A DNA stretch of 64,000 nucleotides from Symsagittifera roscoffensis. Lineage: Eukaryota > Xenacoelomorpha > Acoela > Convolutidae. Shown here one piece after another: positions 22,493 to 32,187 of the stretch (position 1 is its first letter; each line of letters starts with the position of its first letter). The translations under genes and the position numbers were made by a program. Under the pieces are notes generated by a model. That model searched no databases, was not told where the DNA came from, and saw nothing but the letters and a program-made list of their open reading frames with translations. Location of the stretch: NCBI RefSeq assembly GCF_963678635.1, contig NC_087070.1:6730539-6794538 (forward strand), in the 5' to 3' direction.

Positions 22493-22985
22493 AGCCAGTA
22501 GCTGTGCAAGAAACCTAGAATGTCCTGACTACGTTCAATAACAAGCAGCAAAAAGTTTTTTTGTCTTCAATCTAGTGTCGTTTTTTGTACTGCGTGTCAT
22601 CAGAAAACCACACAAACGCGTAGAATTTTAGTGATTTATACACAAATGACAACAGATGTCAATCGAAAAAGTGGAAAAAAATCAAAACATTTTCTAATTG
22701 TTTGGCAGAACAATTTTGAAAATTGATCAATTTACTCGCTTGAAATTAGTCTAAAAATCAAAAGTTTCAAACCGGTTTTTTCGTCCCTGGGATAATTTTG
22801 TGAAAACTTTTTAATGTCGCTTGAATCATGACTGAAAAATCTTGAAAATGATTTATCACTCAATCCGTTCCAATTATCATTTGTGGTACATGATTTTGCG
22901 TGGAAAATATAAAAAAGAAAAACTATAACACATCTGAAGGCAAAGTTACTCCCAGTTTTTAAAAAGTCGGAAAAAACTGAAATAC
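22493..22985 (+). mobile_element. R3 element, copy 2
   Basis: Head: AAGCCAGTAGCTGTGCAAG, GAATGTCCTGACTACGTTC, AACAAGCAGCAAAAAG. Tail: TTTTTTCGTCCCTGGGATAA, AATCATGACTGAAAAATC, TGATTTTGCGTGGAAAAT and AAGTTACTCCC. Order and spacing match copy 1. Confidence 0.65.
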
Positions 22986-23990
22986 TGTTTCTTTTAAATT
23001 TTCATCAAAATTTTTATTTTATTTTGAAAACTTCTTAAACGCCTGTCTAATTGCAAAAGGGGGAGAATAGCTACCGTTTGTAAAAATCCGCACATGCGTA
23101 ACTGTTAAATTAATTTTTAGAGGGGCGGTTATTCTTTACCAGTAACCACAGGGAGCAATTGTTAAGTAGATCTTTTTTTGCAATGTTTGATGCTGCGCTC
23201 GGAACATTTTGTGCTGTTTGAACACTGAATGGCTGTCCTCGTTGATTTCTTAAAAATATTGAAGTACGAATTGTTCATAGTTTTCTAGAGTCTTTAATGA
23301 GCGTCTTGGCTGGTCATGATGACTAATAACTTCGTTTAATCTGAATCTGAACCTTGACTCCAGATGTTTTCAATCAAAAACACACTGTAAGAATTATATT
23401 CTGAACTTTATTGAGTTTCCAAGAGGCGGATTGGCAGACAACATACATGAAAATCAAGTCAGAAAAACCTTAGCACAGTTAATTTGGAATGATTGAATTA
23501 TTACCAGCTTCGAATGAAATTGGAATTTTTGCGCTTTTGGGAGCCACTCTGAAATTGGCGGCAGATATAATGAAAGTGATCTTAAGATTAGTGATATTGA
23601 AAGAAGGAATTCAATTCTCAAAAAAAGGGTTGGGTTGAAATTAAGTGAGGATAAAAGAAAGAGGAATATCATGGGAAAAATGGCCTTAATAACAATAGTT
23701 CGAACGCTTCAGGCTGATGATTTTTCGTTCCTTTTAATTTTGGGATATAGACGGAAACAAAATTGAACAAAAAATTGCCTTTCGTGAACCCGCCCAATTT
23801 CAAAAGAGTTCAAATAACGACGAATCGGCACTATTTCTTTTGAATTTCATGACTCGCTTCTCTAATCAGTGCTGCAAATTTTACCTTTTGAAACTGGGGC
23901 GAAGTTTGCAAAAAGAATTCTGTATGTCGCCACATTGAAGCAGACAAACAAAAAATTGTCGTTTTTTTGTGGCTCGACTTTTTGACAATT
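22986..23990. other. AT-rich DNA, nothing recognised
   Basis: One minus-strand frame of 72 codons (23454-23672) is Leu/Ser-rich and unsupported. No shared repeat was identified. Confidence 0.35.
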
Positions 23991-24382
23991 TTCTCAAGGG
24001 TAGATTTAAGGTTTTCTCAAAAAGTGGGAGGCGGATTTTCAAACAATTTTCGATTATTTCGCAGGTCGACCAAATTGATTTTACGAGTTCTCCCAAAAAA
24101 ACCTTATTTCGTCCTGATGTCAAGACAAATTTTGAAGGAGAAAAAACAGACAAAAAATGCCGTGTAGGGCACCTTTTTTTTTGGGGGGGGGGTTGACCAA
24201 AAATTTGCGCGTTTTTGGCTGAACAACCCCCAACCTGAACAACCCCCGCGGCGTCCAAAGAAAAGTTCTATGGCTGGTCGACCAAACTTGGATGAACAAT
24301 AGTACGAAAAAGGGTTCCTTTGAGTAATCAGGCGGTCAAATCCCCGACGAGGAGGCGTCTGCCTTGCGCTAAATTCGCCCTG
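23991..24382 (-). mobile_element. R1 (hAT-like MITE), reverse, rearranged
   Basis: TTCTCAAGGGTAGATTT, AGGTCGACCAAATTGATTTT, GAGTTCTCCCAAAA and, at the far end, GGTCAAATCCCCGACGAGGA then AATTCGCCCTG follow reversed R1 order. A G-run and a GGTTGACCAAAAATTTGCGC block in the middle indicate rearrangement or nested insertion. Confidence 0.65.
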
Positions 24383-24870
24383 AAACTTATCATTTGTAAG
24401 TTGTAATGTATCGCTGGTGACCCGACTTTCAAAAAAAGATGTTTTGCCCAGAATCAATTTTCAACATAAGTGGGGTTTCAAAAAGCCAATTGGCTAAAAT
24501 GATATAAAGTCGCGCAAAGTTTCTAATTTTCTATAAAAATGTATGTTGTGCGGCGACAAAATCCAGCTCAGTTGTAAGTTGTTCCTTCTAATGAAAAAAA
24601 TCTAAAACCAATTAAATCAAAACCAAAAACCAAACAATTTAAATACAAGCAAAAATAATTACTGCGTTACTGTAGAAAAATTGACATTACACTTGAGTGG
24701 AATGCAAAAAAAATTAAAATTTTTTCAAAATAGGAAATTAGATATAAAAAAAAATTTAATGTTCATTTTGTTTTGGTTTAGCGACTGCTCCAATTAACTT
24801 GATTTTCTAGCAAACAAACTCAAAAACATGAAAAAAAACTTGCCGGCAGTTTAAGCGAAACGTTACCAAA

Positions 24871-25430
24871 CTTACAGCTGTTATGAATAACTTCGATTTT
24901 AATCCCCATTATTAGCCGAAATGCGCTCCAAAAACACGATCAAAACTCATCATGTGTTGATAAAAATAACAAATGATAAGTTTCAGTTTAAGTGAAGTTA
25001 ACCTTTAAAAAAATATTTCAACAAAATTTTCTGTTACAACCGTCAAAATAAAGATTAGATTATTTGTGCTTGTTTAGGTTTTCTCTTCAAGTAAATTTTG
25101 ACTTTTTAAGAAAACTTAGAAAACTTTTTTGGCGGAACTTTTCATACAGTCTGAAGTATATTAAGTCTGTTAGTTGCGTAGTAATTGAGAAAAAGCTTTC
25201 AAGGAAATTTTTTATACAGTCTAAAACAGTTAAAATAAATCCATGAGTTGCTTAGTAAATGCGGCAAAGTAAACTTACCAAATTGAATTGAAGTCAGCTA
25301 AATAATTCCAACAGTTTTTTCTACAAAATTGTTATTTTTATCAACACATGATGAGTTTTGATCGTGTTTTTGGTGCGCTTTTCGGCTAATAATGGGGATT
25401 AAAATCGAAGTTATTCATAACAGCTGTAAG
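24871..25430. mobile_element. Element bounded by 101-bp inverted repeats
   Basis: The arms 24871-24971 and 25330-25430 start CTTACAGCTGTTATGAATAA and contain GGATTAAAATCGAAG and ACATGATGAGTTTTGATCG in inverted order. They differ at only 2 of 101 positions. The 358-bp interior holds a loose direct repeat around TTTTCATACAGTCT and TTTTTATACAGTCT. No TSD or coding frame was seen. It is probably a young MITE or a local inverted duplication. Confidence 0.75.
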
Positions 25431-25439
25431 AAAAAGATT

Positions 25440-26951
25440 AAAACAAGCATAATTTAAGTTTATATTAAAGTTAATAAACGAAAACAAAATTTTTATCAAA
25501 AAAATCTAAACTTTTGCTCTTTGTTTTAGTAGTGACTGTTTTTTTATTCCGAATGCCTTGTATTTGATTTAAATATTTTATTTGAATAAAATTAATCAAT
25601 TTGACACATTTTATTGCGCTTTTTCAAAAAATTTGTTACATGATGAGAGGCTTGAGAAAAAACGTTAACAGAAACAAACTGAACGAGCACAACTAATTTC
25701 CGTATTTCGATATTTAGTTCGTTTTTATTAAACTCCAGTTACCTCGATTTAATCGACGGTTTTATGATAAGGCCCTGGTTAAATTAATAAATTTATTTGA
25801 CTTTTTTGTGTGTTTTTCTGCTAATCCTTGTCGAGACATTGGTATTATATTCCAGGAAAGTTATGATCACCGAACAGTCTGAAAATGAGAAAACGAACTG
25901 ATTCACAGCAAATTTTCGGGGCCTTTTTGATTGTTTTGTCGTCAAAAATGAGACTAATATTGCCTTAGATTAATTTTTGACAGGTAGCTGACAACTTGCT
26001 TGTCAAACAAATCAAGCTAAGTAGAAATAATCATAATGGAATTATAAAAAAATATCTTTTTAATCACCTGGAAGCTTGCATTTTATTTGAAAAGAGCTTC
26101 TGATTGATTGATATTTCCAGTTTTACGGCCTAGAGAAATTTCAGTCCACCAAAGTATCTAGCACAGAAGAAATTGAGCTTCGGGCTAATTTATGGCGCCC
26201 GGCCACAAGTAGACCAACGCGTAAACAGCCAAGGCAGTAAGCAGACAAATTTGAGAACAGTTAAATCTGCTGGCTGAAAAACTGATATCTTGTTATTTTG
26301 ATATATTTACTGAAATTGGTGGGCATTTTTTCAGACCGAATTTTTTCAAATTCGATTGAAAAAAAAACAACAAAGTTGCCTAAAGTTTTGGTCGAACTTT
26401 TAAGGTTGTTATTTTTGGAAAAGAAGGTAATTGCTCGGATTTTTACAGTTGTTATTTTGCTCTGTTTTTTGCTGAGATTTTTTAGGATGTTATTTTTGGG
26501 TATACCTTGCAACTTCACGCGTACTGCCATAAGGCAACTCGTATAGGATCAAAACAATAACTGTTCCGACTGCCGTTCAGTTTCTGAAGCAGTTTTGGAA
26601 ATCAAAAGCTTAATAAACTTTCGAAAAAATGTAAAAATGCAAAAAAAAACATTCCTCTCCCGCAAGTAATGACTAACAACTTGTGTTAGATTGTGTCTTA
26701 TGCACTCAAAAAGAAGAACTAAATCATTTTATTTCAATTTTCGCAAATTCAACATTGACTAACATATTTTGAATAGTTTAAATCAACCATCAGTGTAGAC
26801 ATTGAAATCAATGTTTTGGTGCATTAAATACAAAACTTTTGGTGTTTTTTTGCTCGTTAAAAACAAAATTTTTGGTGCATTACTAGCTAAATTTTTCGAA
26901 ATAGAGAATCCTAGAGAAACATTACTAAAAAGAAACATTTCATTATCTGCT
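25440..26951. other. AT-rich DNA, nothing recognised
   Basis: Overlapping frames on both strands at 26261-26546 (82-89 codons) are low in complexity and mirror each other. No convincing feature. Confidence 0.35.
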
Positions 26952-27202
26952 TAGGGATTCGACCCCCTCACCAACCTCGCCTAAAAAAACGAAAAAATGC
27001 CCAAAAGAAAACAAAAGAAAATGTGTGAACTTTTTTTTAAAACAGTACCTGTGGCGCAAAAATTTCGGTCAAAATAGGGTCTTAATAGTGTTCCGAGAGC
27101 GTTCGAAAAATCAATTTGGTCTACAAAAAAAAATTTATACAAGTTTCGAAAATTTTTGAAAATCCGCTCCCCCTCTCGAAAAAAATAATAGATCAGCCCC
27201 TG
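26952..27202 (+). mobile_element. R1 (hAT-like MITE), 5'-truncated
   Basis: It starts inside the element at TAGGGATTCGACCCCCTC and continues GTGGCGCAAAAATTTCGGTC, ATAGGGTCTTAATAGTG, ATCAATTTGGTCTAC and TTGAAAATCCGCTCC to the terminal GATCAGCCCCTG. Confidence 0.75.
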
Positions 27203-27447
27203 TTGACAGTGTTGCTTGAATTTGATTGGCTATTAGTAGCCAATGATATTCAACTACAAAAACTTCAGTCGAAAATGTAGAAAATTTCATTTTGGCTTTT
27301 AATAAGTTTAAAAGTAAATTTTAAGTGTGAAATGGTAAAAAAACAATTTGTAAGTTTAGTATTTCATCAATGTTCTGCAAATGAAATCTGAAATAAATTT
27401 CAAAATTTAAAACTACTTTAATATTACAGGATTTTAGACAGGTTAAA

Positions 27448-27489
27448 GGGTAGTTGGAAAATATACGGCTTTGCCGTGATGATACAGTC
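27448..27489 (+). repeat. Solitary CAGTCGGAA/GCCTTTGCC-type motif copy
   Basis: GGGTAGTTGGAAAATATACG then GCTTTGCCGTGATGATACAG. The palindrome arms are ACGGC/GCCGT here instead of CAGGGC/GCCCTG, so both arms have changed together. Confidence 0.6.
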
Positions 27490-27825
27490 ACACTTGCTTT
27501 TGTCAATAAAACATGTACATGGAGAACAAAAGTTCATAAAACTATCTCGCGCATTACTTAAATTTCCAATCAAAAAAGGCATATGATCCGGCGACAAATT
27601 ATTGCATCATTTAATTATCTTGTTTTATTTTTCCTCTAAAGAGAGTTCTATGTACTTCAAGTTTTACAAAATTTTCAAAACTTACCCGAAATATTTTTGA
27701 TGTTTTATGACAGCTACGAGTGTTAGTGTTGGTGTTCCTACTTACATGCGTCCCGCTTGGCATGCTGCCCTTAGCCCAATTTGAGATGAATTAATTTTCT
27801 TATATAGCAACTGAAACTCAAACTT

Positions 27826-27883
27826 ATGCGTGCCGCATCAAAGAGACTCATTCTTTTAATTGCGCATGGTAAGCGGCACGCAT
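27826..27883. repeat. 11-bp perfect inverted repeat ATGCGTGCCGC
   Basis: ATGCGTGCCGC at 27826-27836 faces GCGGCACGCAT at 27873-27883. A related GCGTCCCGC lies upstream near 27748. This is unusual GC-rich vocabulary in AT-rich DNA. Confidence 0.8.
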
Positions 27884-27936
27884 GGAAGATATGAGGAAGA
27901 TTTATACTTGGGGTTTTTTAAACCATTTTAGTTCAT

Positions 27937-27999
27937 TTGGGGGCTCGATCTCTGTACCTAAGTGTGGATTGCCTAGCACGCACACCACTATGCGCCCTT
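27937..27999 (-). repeat. tRNA-like SINE head, minus strand
   Basis: The minus strand reads GGGCGCATAGTGGTGTGCG then TGCTAGGC, a typical SINE-type A-box region, followed about 30 bp later by GATCGAGCCCC. The latter contains GATCGAGCC, an exact match to the B-box pattern GWTCRANNC. The 3' body of the element was not delimited. Confidence 0.5.
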
Positions 28000-28208
28000 G
28001 ACTTTGCAAGGTGAACCGAGTCTATCTAACCTGTTCAAAGTAGACATTGATGCAGAAAGTGTAGCGCGAACTTTTTAAGGGTGGAGAATTAGCCCGCGTG
28101 CAAAATCAATCCAAATTGAATTGAGGCAAGCTTATTGGTCGTCTTAATTTTCAAGACTTAAGTTTTACCATATAAAATTTAATTTTATCGGCCTTAAGAC
28201 ATTGAAAC

Positions 28209-28245
28209 GGCAGTCGGAATATTGATGACTTTGCCTTGATTCGAG
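28209..28245 (+). repeat. Solitary CAGTCGGAA motif copy
   Basis: GGCAGTCGGAATATTGATGA followed by CTTTGCCTTGATTCGAG. It is related to the R2 motif and without R2 flanks. Confidence 0.65.
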
Positions 28246-28367
28246 ATTATGTCTTTATGTTGTTCTCAAGAACTATATTATTGGTCTCTGATGCCTCCTA
28301 AATTAAATACATCTAATTTGAAGTACTTTCCCTTTAAATAGTCAAATGATACACATTAGGCAATATA

Positions 28368-28702
28368 GGCACTTAGCACAGCGGTAAGGCGTTTACTTTA
28401 AAATCGTCAGATCGTGTATTCGATCCCAAGTCATGGCTATGATAGTGTGTGAGGACAAGCTCTCACTTGACCTCCAGCTTCAGGTCTACCCGAACCTGAC
28501 CAAATTTGGCTGCAATAGTGATACCAAGTTCTAGACGCAAAAAAACGGCCTTGAGTCACAAATAACAGCTTCACTCAGCAAAATAACACTGTCTGGAATG
28601 AGGGGAGATAATGCAAATGGACTATCCTCGACAGGACTGGTAAGGCCTACTGATAGCTCCTCTGCGATTCGCAGGAAATACAATTATTATTATTAATTAT
28701 TA
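28368..28702 (+). mobile_element. tRNA-derived SINE, complete
   Basis: The head contains an A box TAGCACAGCGG (28374-28384, matching TRGYNNARYGG) and a B-box-like TATTCGATCCC (28416-28426). A unique body (ATGATAGTGTGTGAGGACAA, CTGTCTGGAATGAGGGG, GGCCTACTGATAGC, TGCGATTCGCAGG) follows, then a 3' tail of ATT/TTA repeats (28682-28702). This is the classic head-body-tail structure. A second, interrupted copy is at 38.6-39.3 kb, confirming a dispersed family. Confidence 0.85.
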
Positions 28703-29214
28703 CCCCTTTTGTTCCTTATTAGAAACCAAACCAAGTAAAATAACCCAACTCATATGCAATGCTTGAACTTATTTAACCAGCTAAAACCCCTTTGAAGGTT
28801 GCGATGGTTCCATATAAGCTTATCAAAACTTAAAAACAAAAAACAGATAATTTCCGAAATAGATTGACGTTCTAAACCATCACGGGGTTCTGGAATTCAG
28901 TTGAATCTCAAGTAAACAAATTGCACTAATGTAAATTTTTGAGAGTTTATTTTTATTATAAACTGTTTTATAAATAAATTGTAAATCTGGCTCAGTGTGG
29001 TGCTCGTTCTGGCGTTCTGGAGTTGCACGAATAACAATCGACAATAGATTATATTGAAAATTTGACGGTATCTTTTTAACTATTTCCTCCCTTTTGCAAA
29101 ATTAAAGAGATTTGATGCTAAGCACAAAATTGGCATATTTTGGAAAACATTTAAAACTGCGCTGGGAAAAAAGATTTAACCAATCTGTGCGGGAGATTTT
29201 TGAGCAAATGCGGA
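28703..29214. other. AT-rich DNA, nothing recognised
   Basis: No supported feature. Confidence 0.4.
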
Positions 29215-29372
29215 GAAAGATCAAGGGAGGCGTGAAAATTTATCAATATAATATGGATTTTATTCAAAAACTTTTTTTGAAATTAATGTAGGTTTTTCTT
29301 AGCTTGACCAAAGTTATTTTCCAAGCTCTCTCAAACCGCTAAAAAGTTAAAACAAAAACTTGGCCGCGGTTT
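29215..29372 (-). mobile_element. R1 remnant, reverse
   Basis: GGGAGGCGTGAAAATTTATC, TTCTTAGCTTGACCAAAGTT, TTTTCCAAGCTCTCTCAAA and CCGCTAAAAAG match the reversed 3' third of R1 in order. Both termini are lost. Confidence 0.5.
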
Positions 29373-30133
29373 ACAAAACCTTTTTAATATCGGTCACAGC
29401 TCAGAATTTTTGGTTCGAAAAGTTGTTAATGTTTCGACTGTGTTCAACTGGGCAATAATTTAAACCAAGGAGTATCAAGGAAAATTACTTCGACTGTGAA
29501 CGACGGAAGATATTGTGAATTGAAACGCAATATTTGACAGGCTTTGAAGCGGTAAAAGCCTGAAGATAGTTTAGAAAGAGATATTCAAGCTTATATAATC
29601 TGATGAAGTTCTTTCAGAGGCATTTTCGTAGAAATTCCATTTACAAATATTTAGATTGCTAGCAGCAGAAAAATACTCGCTGGTGCGCATAAATTGGAGT
29701 AGGTTTTCCACTTGATTTGAATATCTCAATGGGGACAGTAATTTTAGCAGAAAGATAAAATAGCATAAAAGTTTTTGAACATTTTGAAAAGATGTTCAAT
29801 TACATATTAGTCAATCAGATTTCATGATACTAATACTATTCACAACATTCCGGCCACCGATCTCTTATCTTAGTTTAAAAAATTGTCTGTAACAGAGCGC
29901 AAAAAAAAAGAATTAACTTATTTTTTATTCAGGTTTCTGTTGAGAATAATAACGAAAATGAATACTTATTCATGCATCTGCCACTAAATGGTCATGCCCA
30001 AATTTTCATACAGTTTTTTCAGAACCACGATATGTATTGATCTTTCAGGTTTGAAAATTTAGTAACAAAAAGTCCGCGATAAGACGTTAATTAAGCTAAT
30101 AAAAGTTTATTGCTATTTGATCTATCTGCTATT

Positions 30134-30355
30134 TTATGCAGCCCCTATCTCAGTATTATCGTCACCTGCTTTGACACAAGTAGGCTGTCTTAGCAGAGAA
30201 TCTTCAGCTCATACTATATTATTCGCCGATGCCATACCATACGCCGACGTCACAATTGTCCCATCAGACTTGAACACCCTCGCCACACTAAGGTTCTCAT
30301 TTGTCGCCAAGGCTCCTATAGAAAAATTATGCGTCGCAAAATAGACACAATTGTG
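30134..30355 (-). pseudogene. GC-rich decayed reading frame, unknown family
   Basis: One minus-strand frame is open from 30355 to a stop at 30134 except for a single in-frame TGA at 30209-30211. It reads ...FSIGALATNENLSVARVF..., SDGTIVTSAYGMASANNIV, stop, AEDSLLRQPTCVKAGDDN. Composition is 31 of 60 G/C at 30241-30300, far above the flanks, which suggests former coding sequence. The plus strand also has a 75-codon frame (30117-30344), so the strand is not certain. Alternatively the TGA could lie in an intron starting GTATGAG (30214). Confidence 0.35.
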
Positions 30356-30399
30356 TCATTTTTTGTGACACCCAATTTTTCTACAGGCGCCTTGACGAC
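30303..30399. repeat. 97-bp near-palindrome
   Basis: GTCGCCAAGGCTCCTATAG at 30303 is mirrored by the inverse of CTACAGGCGCCTTGACGAC ending at 30399, with TAGAAAAATT and (A/T)GACACAATT also paired. The centre is ACACAATTGTGT. About 10 mismatches occur over 48-bp arms. It covers the 5' edge of the decayed frame. Confidence 0.85.
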
Positions 30400-30434
30400 A
30401 GTTTAGTTTATAATTTACCACTAGAGCTGTCTAG

Positions 30435-30922
30435 AAGAAAATGACGGAATATTTGTTCTCGGGGTGTTTTTTCTCTGGACAAATTTCAACTTTTCAAATA
30501 GCAATTTTGGCGGAAATTTTTTTGTATCATTCAAAAAAATTGTTGTTTTGAGCTCAAATTTTAAAATATAATTCGCCTGGAGTTTTTTGTGAAATTATGA
30601 TGGTTTAAAGATTGCGAATTTGAGACAATTAAAGCGCGATTCATTTGTGCCAATAATAAGCGAAGAATTAAATTAGTTCGTCCTAGAAGTCGTTCCAAAA
30701 TAAATTGAGGCACACTATTTAGACAATTTAATTGCAAAATAACTCACTTTATACTTTTCATAGTGTGCGGGGGATGATTTTCAACATTAATGAAAAACAA
30801 AATGGAAATTTTCTCATTTTTTAAAGTTTTTTTTTCGTTTTTCGAATCAACGCTACTCTGTAAAACTAATAATGCAGTCAAAAATTTCAGGGTTGTGCAC
30901 TGATACAAGCAATTTTGTCTTA
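30435..30922 (+). mobile_element. R2 half-element
   Basis: GACGGAATATTTGTTCTCGG, GGACAAATTTCAAC, TTGTTGTTTTGAGCTC, GATGGTTTAAAGATTGCG and GACAATTAAAGCGCGAT follow the R2 order seen at 100-320. It ends with the motif GCAGTC...TTTCAGGG...TGATACAAGC (30874-30910). Confidence 0.75.
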
Positions 30923-31283
30923 ATAAAATGTTTTTTACAATTTATACAATTGATCAAAAGTGATTAATTGTATACAACGATGGCTGAAATTTGATGTTTT
31001 CCTTCTTGTTTGGCCAAATTGTGATAATTAAATTGCAGTGTAACTGAATTGAAATAAAGCATTTCGTTGCCTTTTAAAGAATTCGAGACATTAAAAACAT
31101 TTCTTGTTCTTTAGAAAGCGTGTGGGGAGAAAAAAACTATTTAAAAAACTTGAAACATTTTTTTATTTTTTTTTGTAATTATTTATTGACCTTAAAGTGC
31201 AGCGATCATTTCCAACACAAGTTTGAGCAAAAATCGAAAATGTGATTTCAAATTTAGGCCCCGTTTGCATATGCAACAAAAAA

Positions 31284-31480
31284 GACTGCTCGTATCAGTG
31301 CAAAGCCCTGAATATTCAACTGCCCGTTAATTGGTCTCGGATAGTTTTTGGTAAATTAAATATTGGCAAAACTATGAACTTTAAGCTGATAACATCAAAA
31401 ATGAAGTGTTGCAGTTTCAGTCGTATATGGAGCTAATAACACCAATTAGCTGCCTCAATTCAATTTGGAACGATTTTTGT
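31284..31480 (-). mobile_element. R2 fragment, inverted relative to 30435-30922
   Basis: GACTGCTCGTATCAGTGCAA then AGCCCTGAATATTCAACTGC is the R2 motif in reverse. Further on, CCTCAATTCAATTTGGAACG and the GTGGGGGATAAT block are the reversed R2 interior. Together with the previous entry it forms a facing inverted pair. Confidence 0.65.
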
Positions 31481-31906
31481 AGTGGGGGATAATAAAACAA
31501 AAAGTGTTAAACATACTTATGAAATGTTCCTATAATGGTCTGCACTCTCGGCTGGACTCATGCAGATCAAAAGATTGATCACCCGCGAGACCAGAGTTTT
31601 GTAAAAATGGTCAGAATAAAAAAACAGCCCAAACAAATGTATTCCTCATTTTCTTCGAAAGTGGGAACAAATATACGGTCATATTGCAATTTTCAAGCAA
31701 GGTTTGTTTCTATCAATTTTTAATTAATTAAAATTGTGAAAAAAAATAGAATTTTTTTGAAACTTGGTGAGTTTTGTTGCTTTTTTCATACTATATGACT
31801 CTTTGAAACATTATTTGTGGTCGTAAAATTCTAGAATTCTAGTTATACTCACATATCGTATATTGAGTCCAGAAAATTCCAGCTAGGAATCGCGATAAGA
31901 CGAATG

Positions 31907-32187
31907 TAACAAATTGCCAAAATTTTTGACAAAGCGCCACGGGGCGAAATTGTGTTCAAGATCAAATTGTACTCAAGAGAGATCGATATAATTAGACTTT
32001 AAAGCCAAACAGAGAAATAAAAAACAAGTAAGAAATAGTCGCTAAGACTTAAACTTTATGGTTTTAAAATCAACCTGCCCTACGAAGCGTTGGTAAGAAC
32101 CTCCCATTCGTCTGTAAATAATGCCATGGCAATTTGCAAACTGGAGTCCAGGTATTTTATTACCAGACGTCTGAAATCAAAATAAAC
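31907..32187 (+). pseudogene. Possible decayed coding tract
   Basis: One frame contains two protein-like open stretches, IAKIFDKAPRGEIVFKIKLY (from 31916) and LYGFKINLPYEALVRTSHSS through ICKLESRYFITRRL (from 32054). Three stops lie between them, at an A-rich stretch with a donor-like AA|GTAAGA. Further donor-like sites are TTG|GTAAGA (32090) and AG|GTATTT. It could be two exons, a degraded retroelement, or chance. A preceding ATG frame (31535-31723) is also open. No family was recognised. Confidence 0.15.

Noticed and set aside
23969..24457. Several overlapping frames of 66-125 codons
   Set aside because: They overlap the rearranged R1 copy (R1 words GTCGACC, CCGACGAGG) and occur on both strands.
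26261..26546. Overlapping 82- and 89-codon frames on opposite strands
   Set aside because: Low-complexity, Lys/Phe/Leu-biased translation of AT-rich DNA; no start context or splice support.
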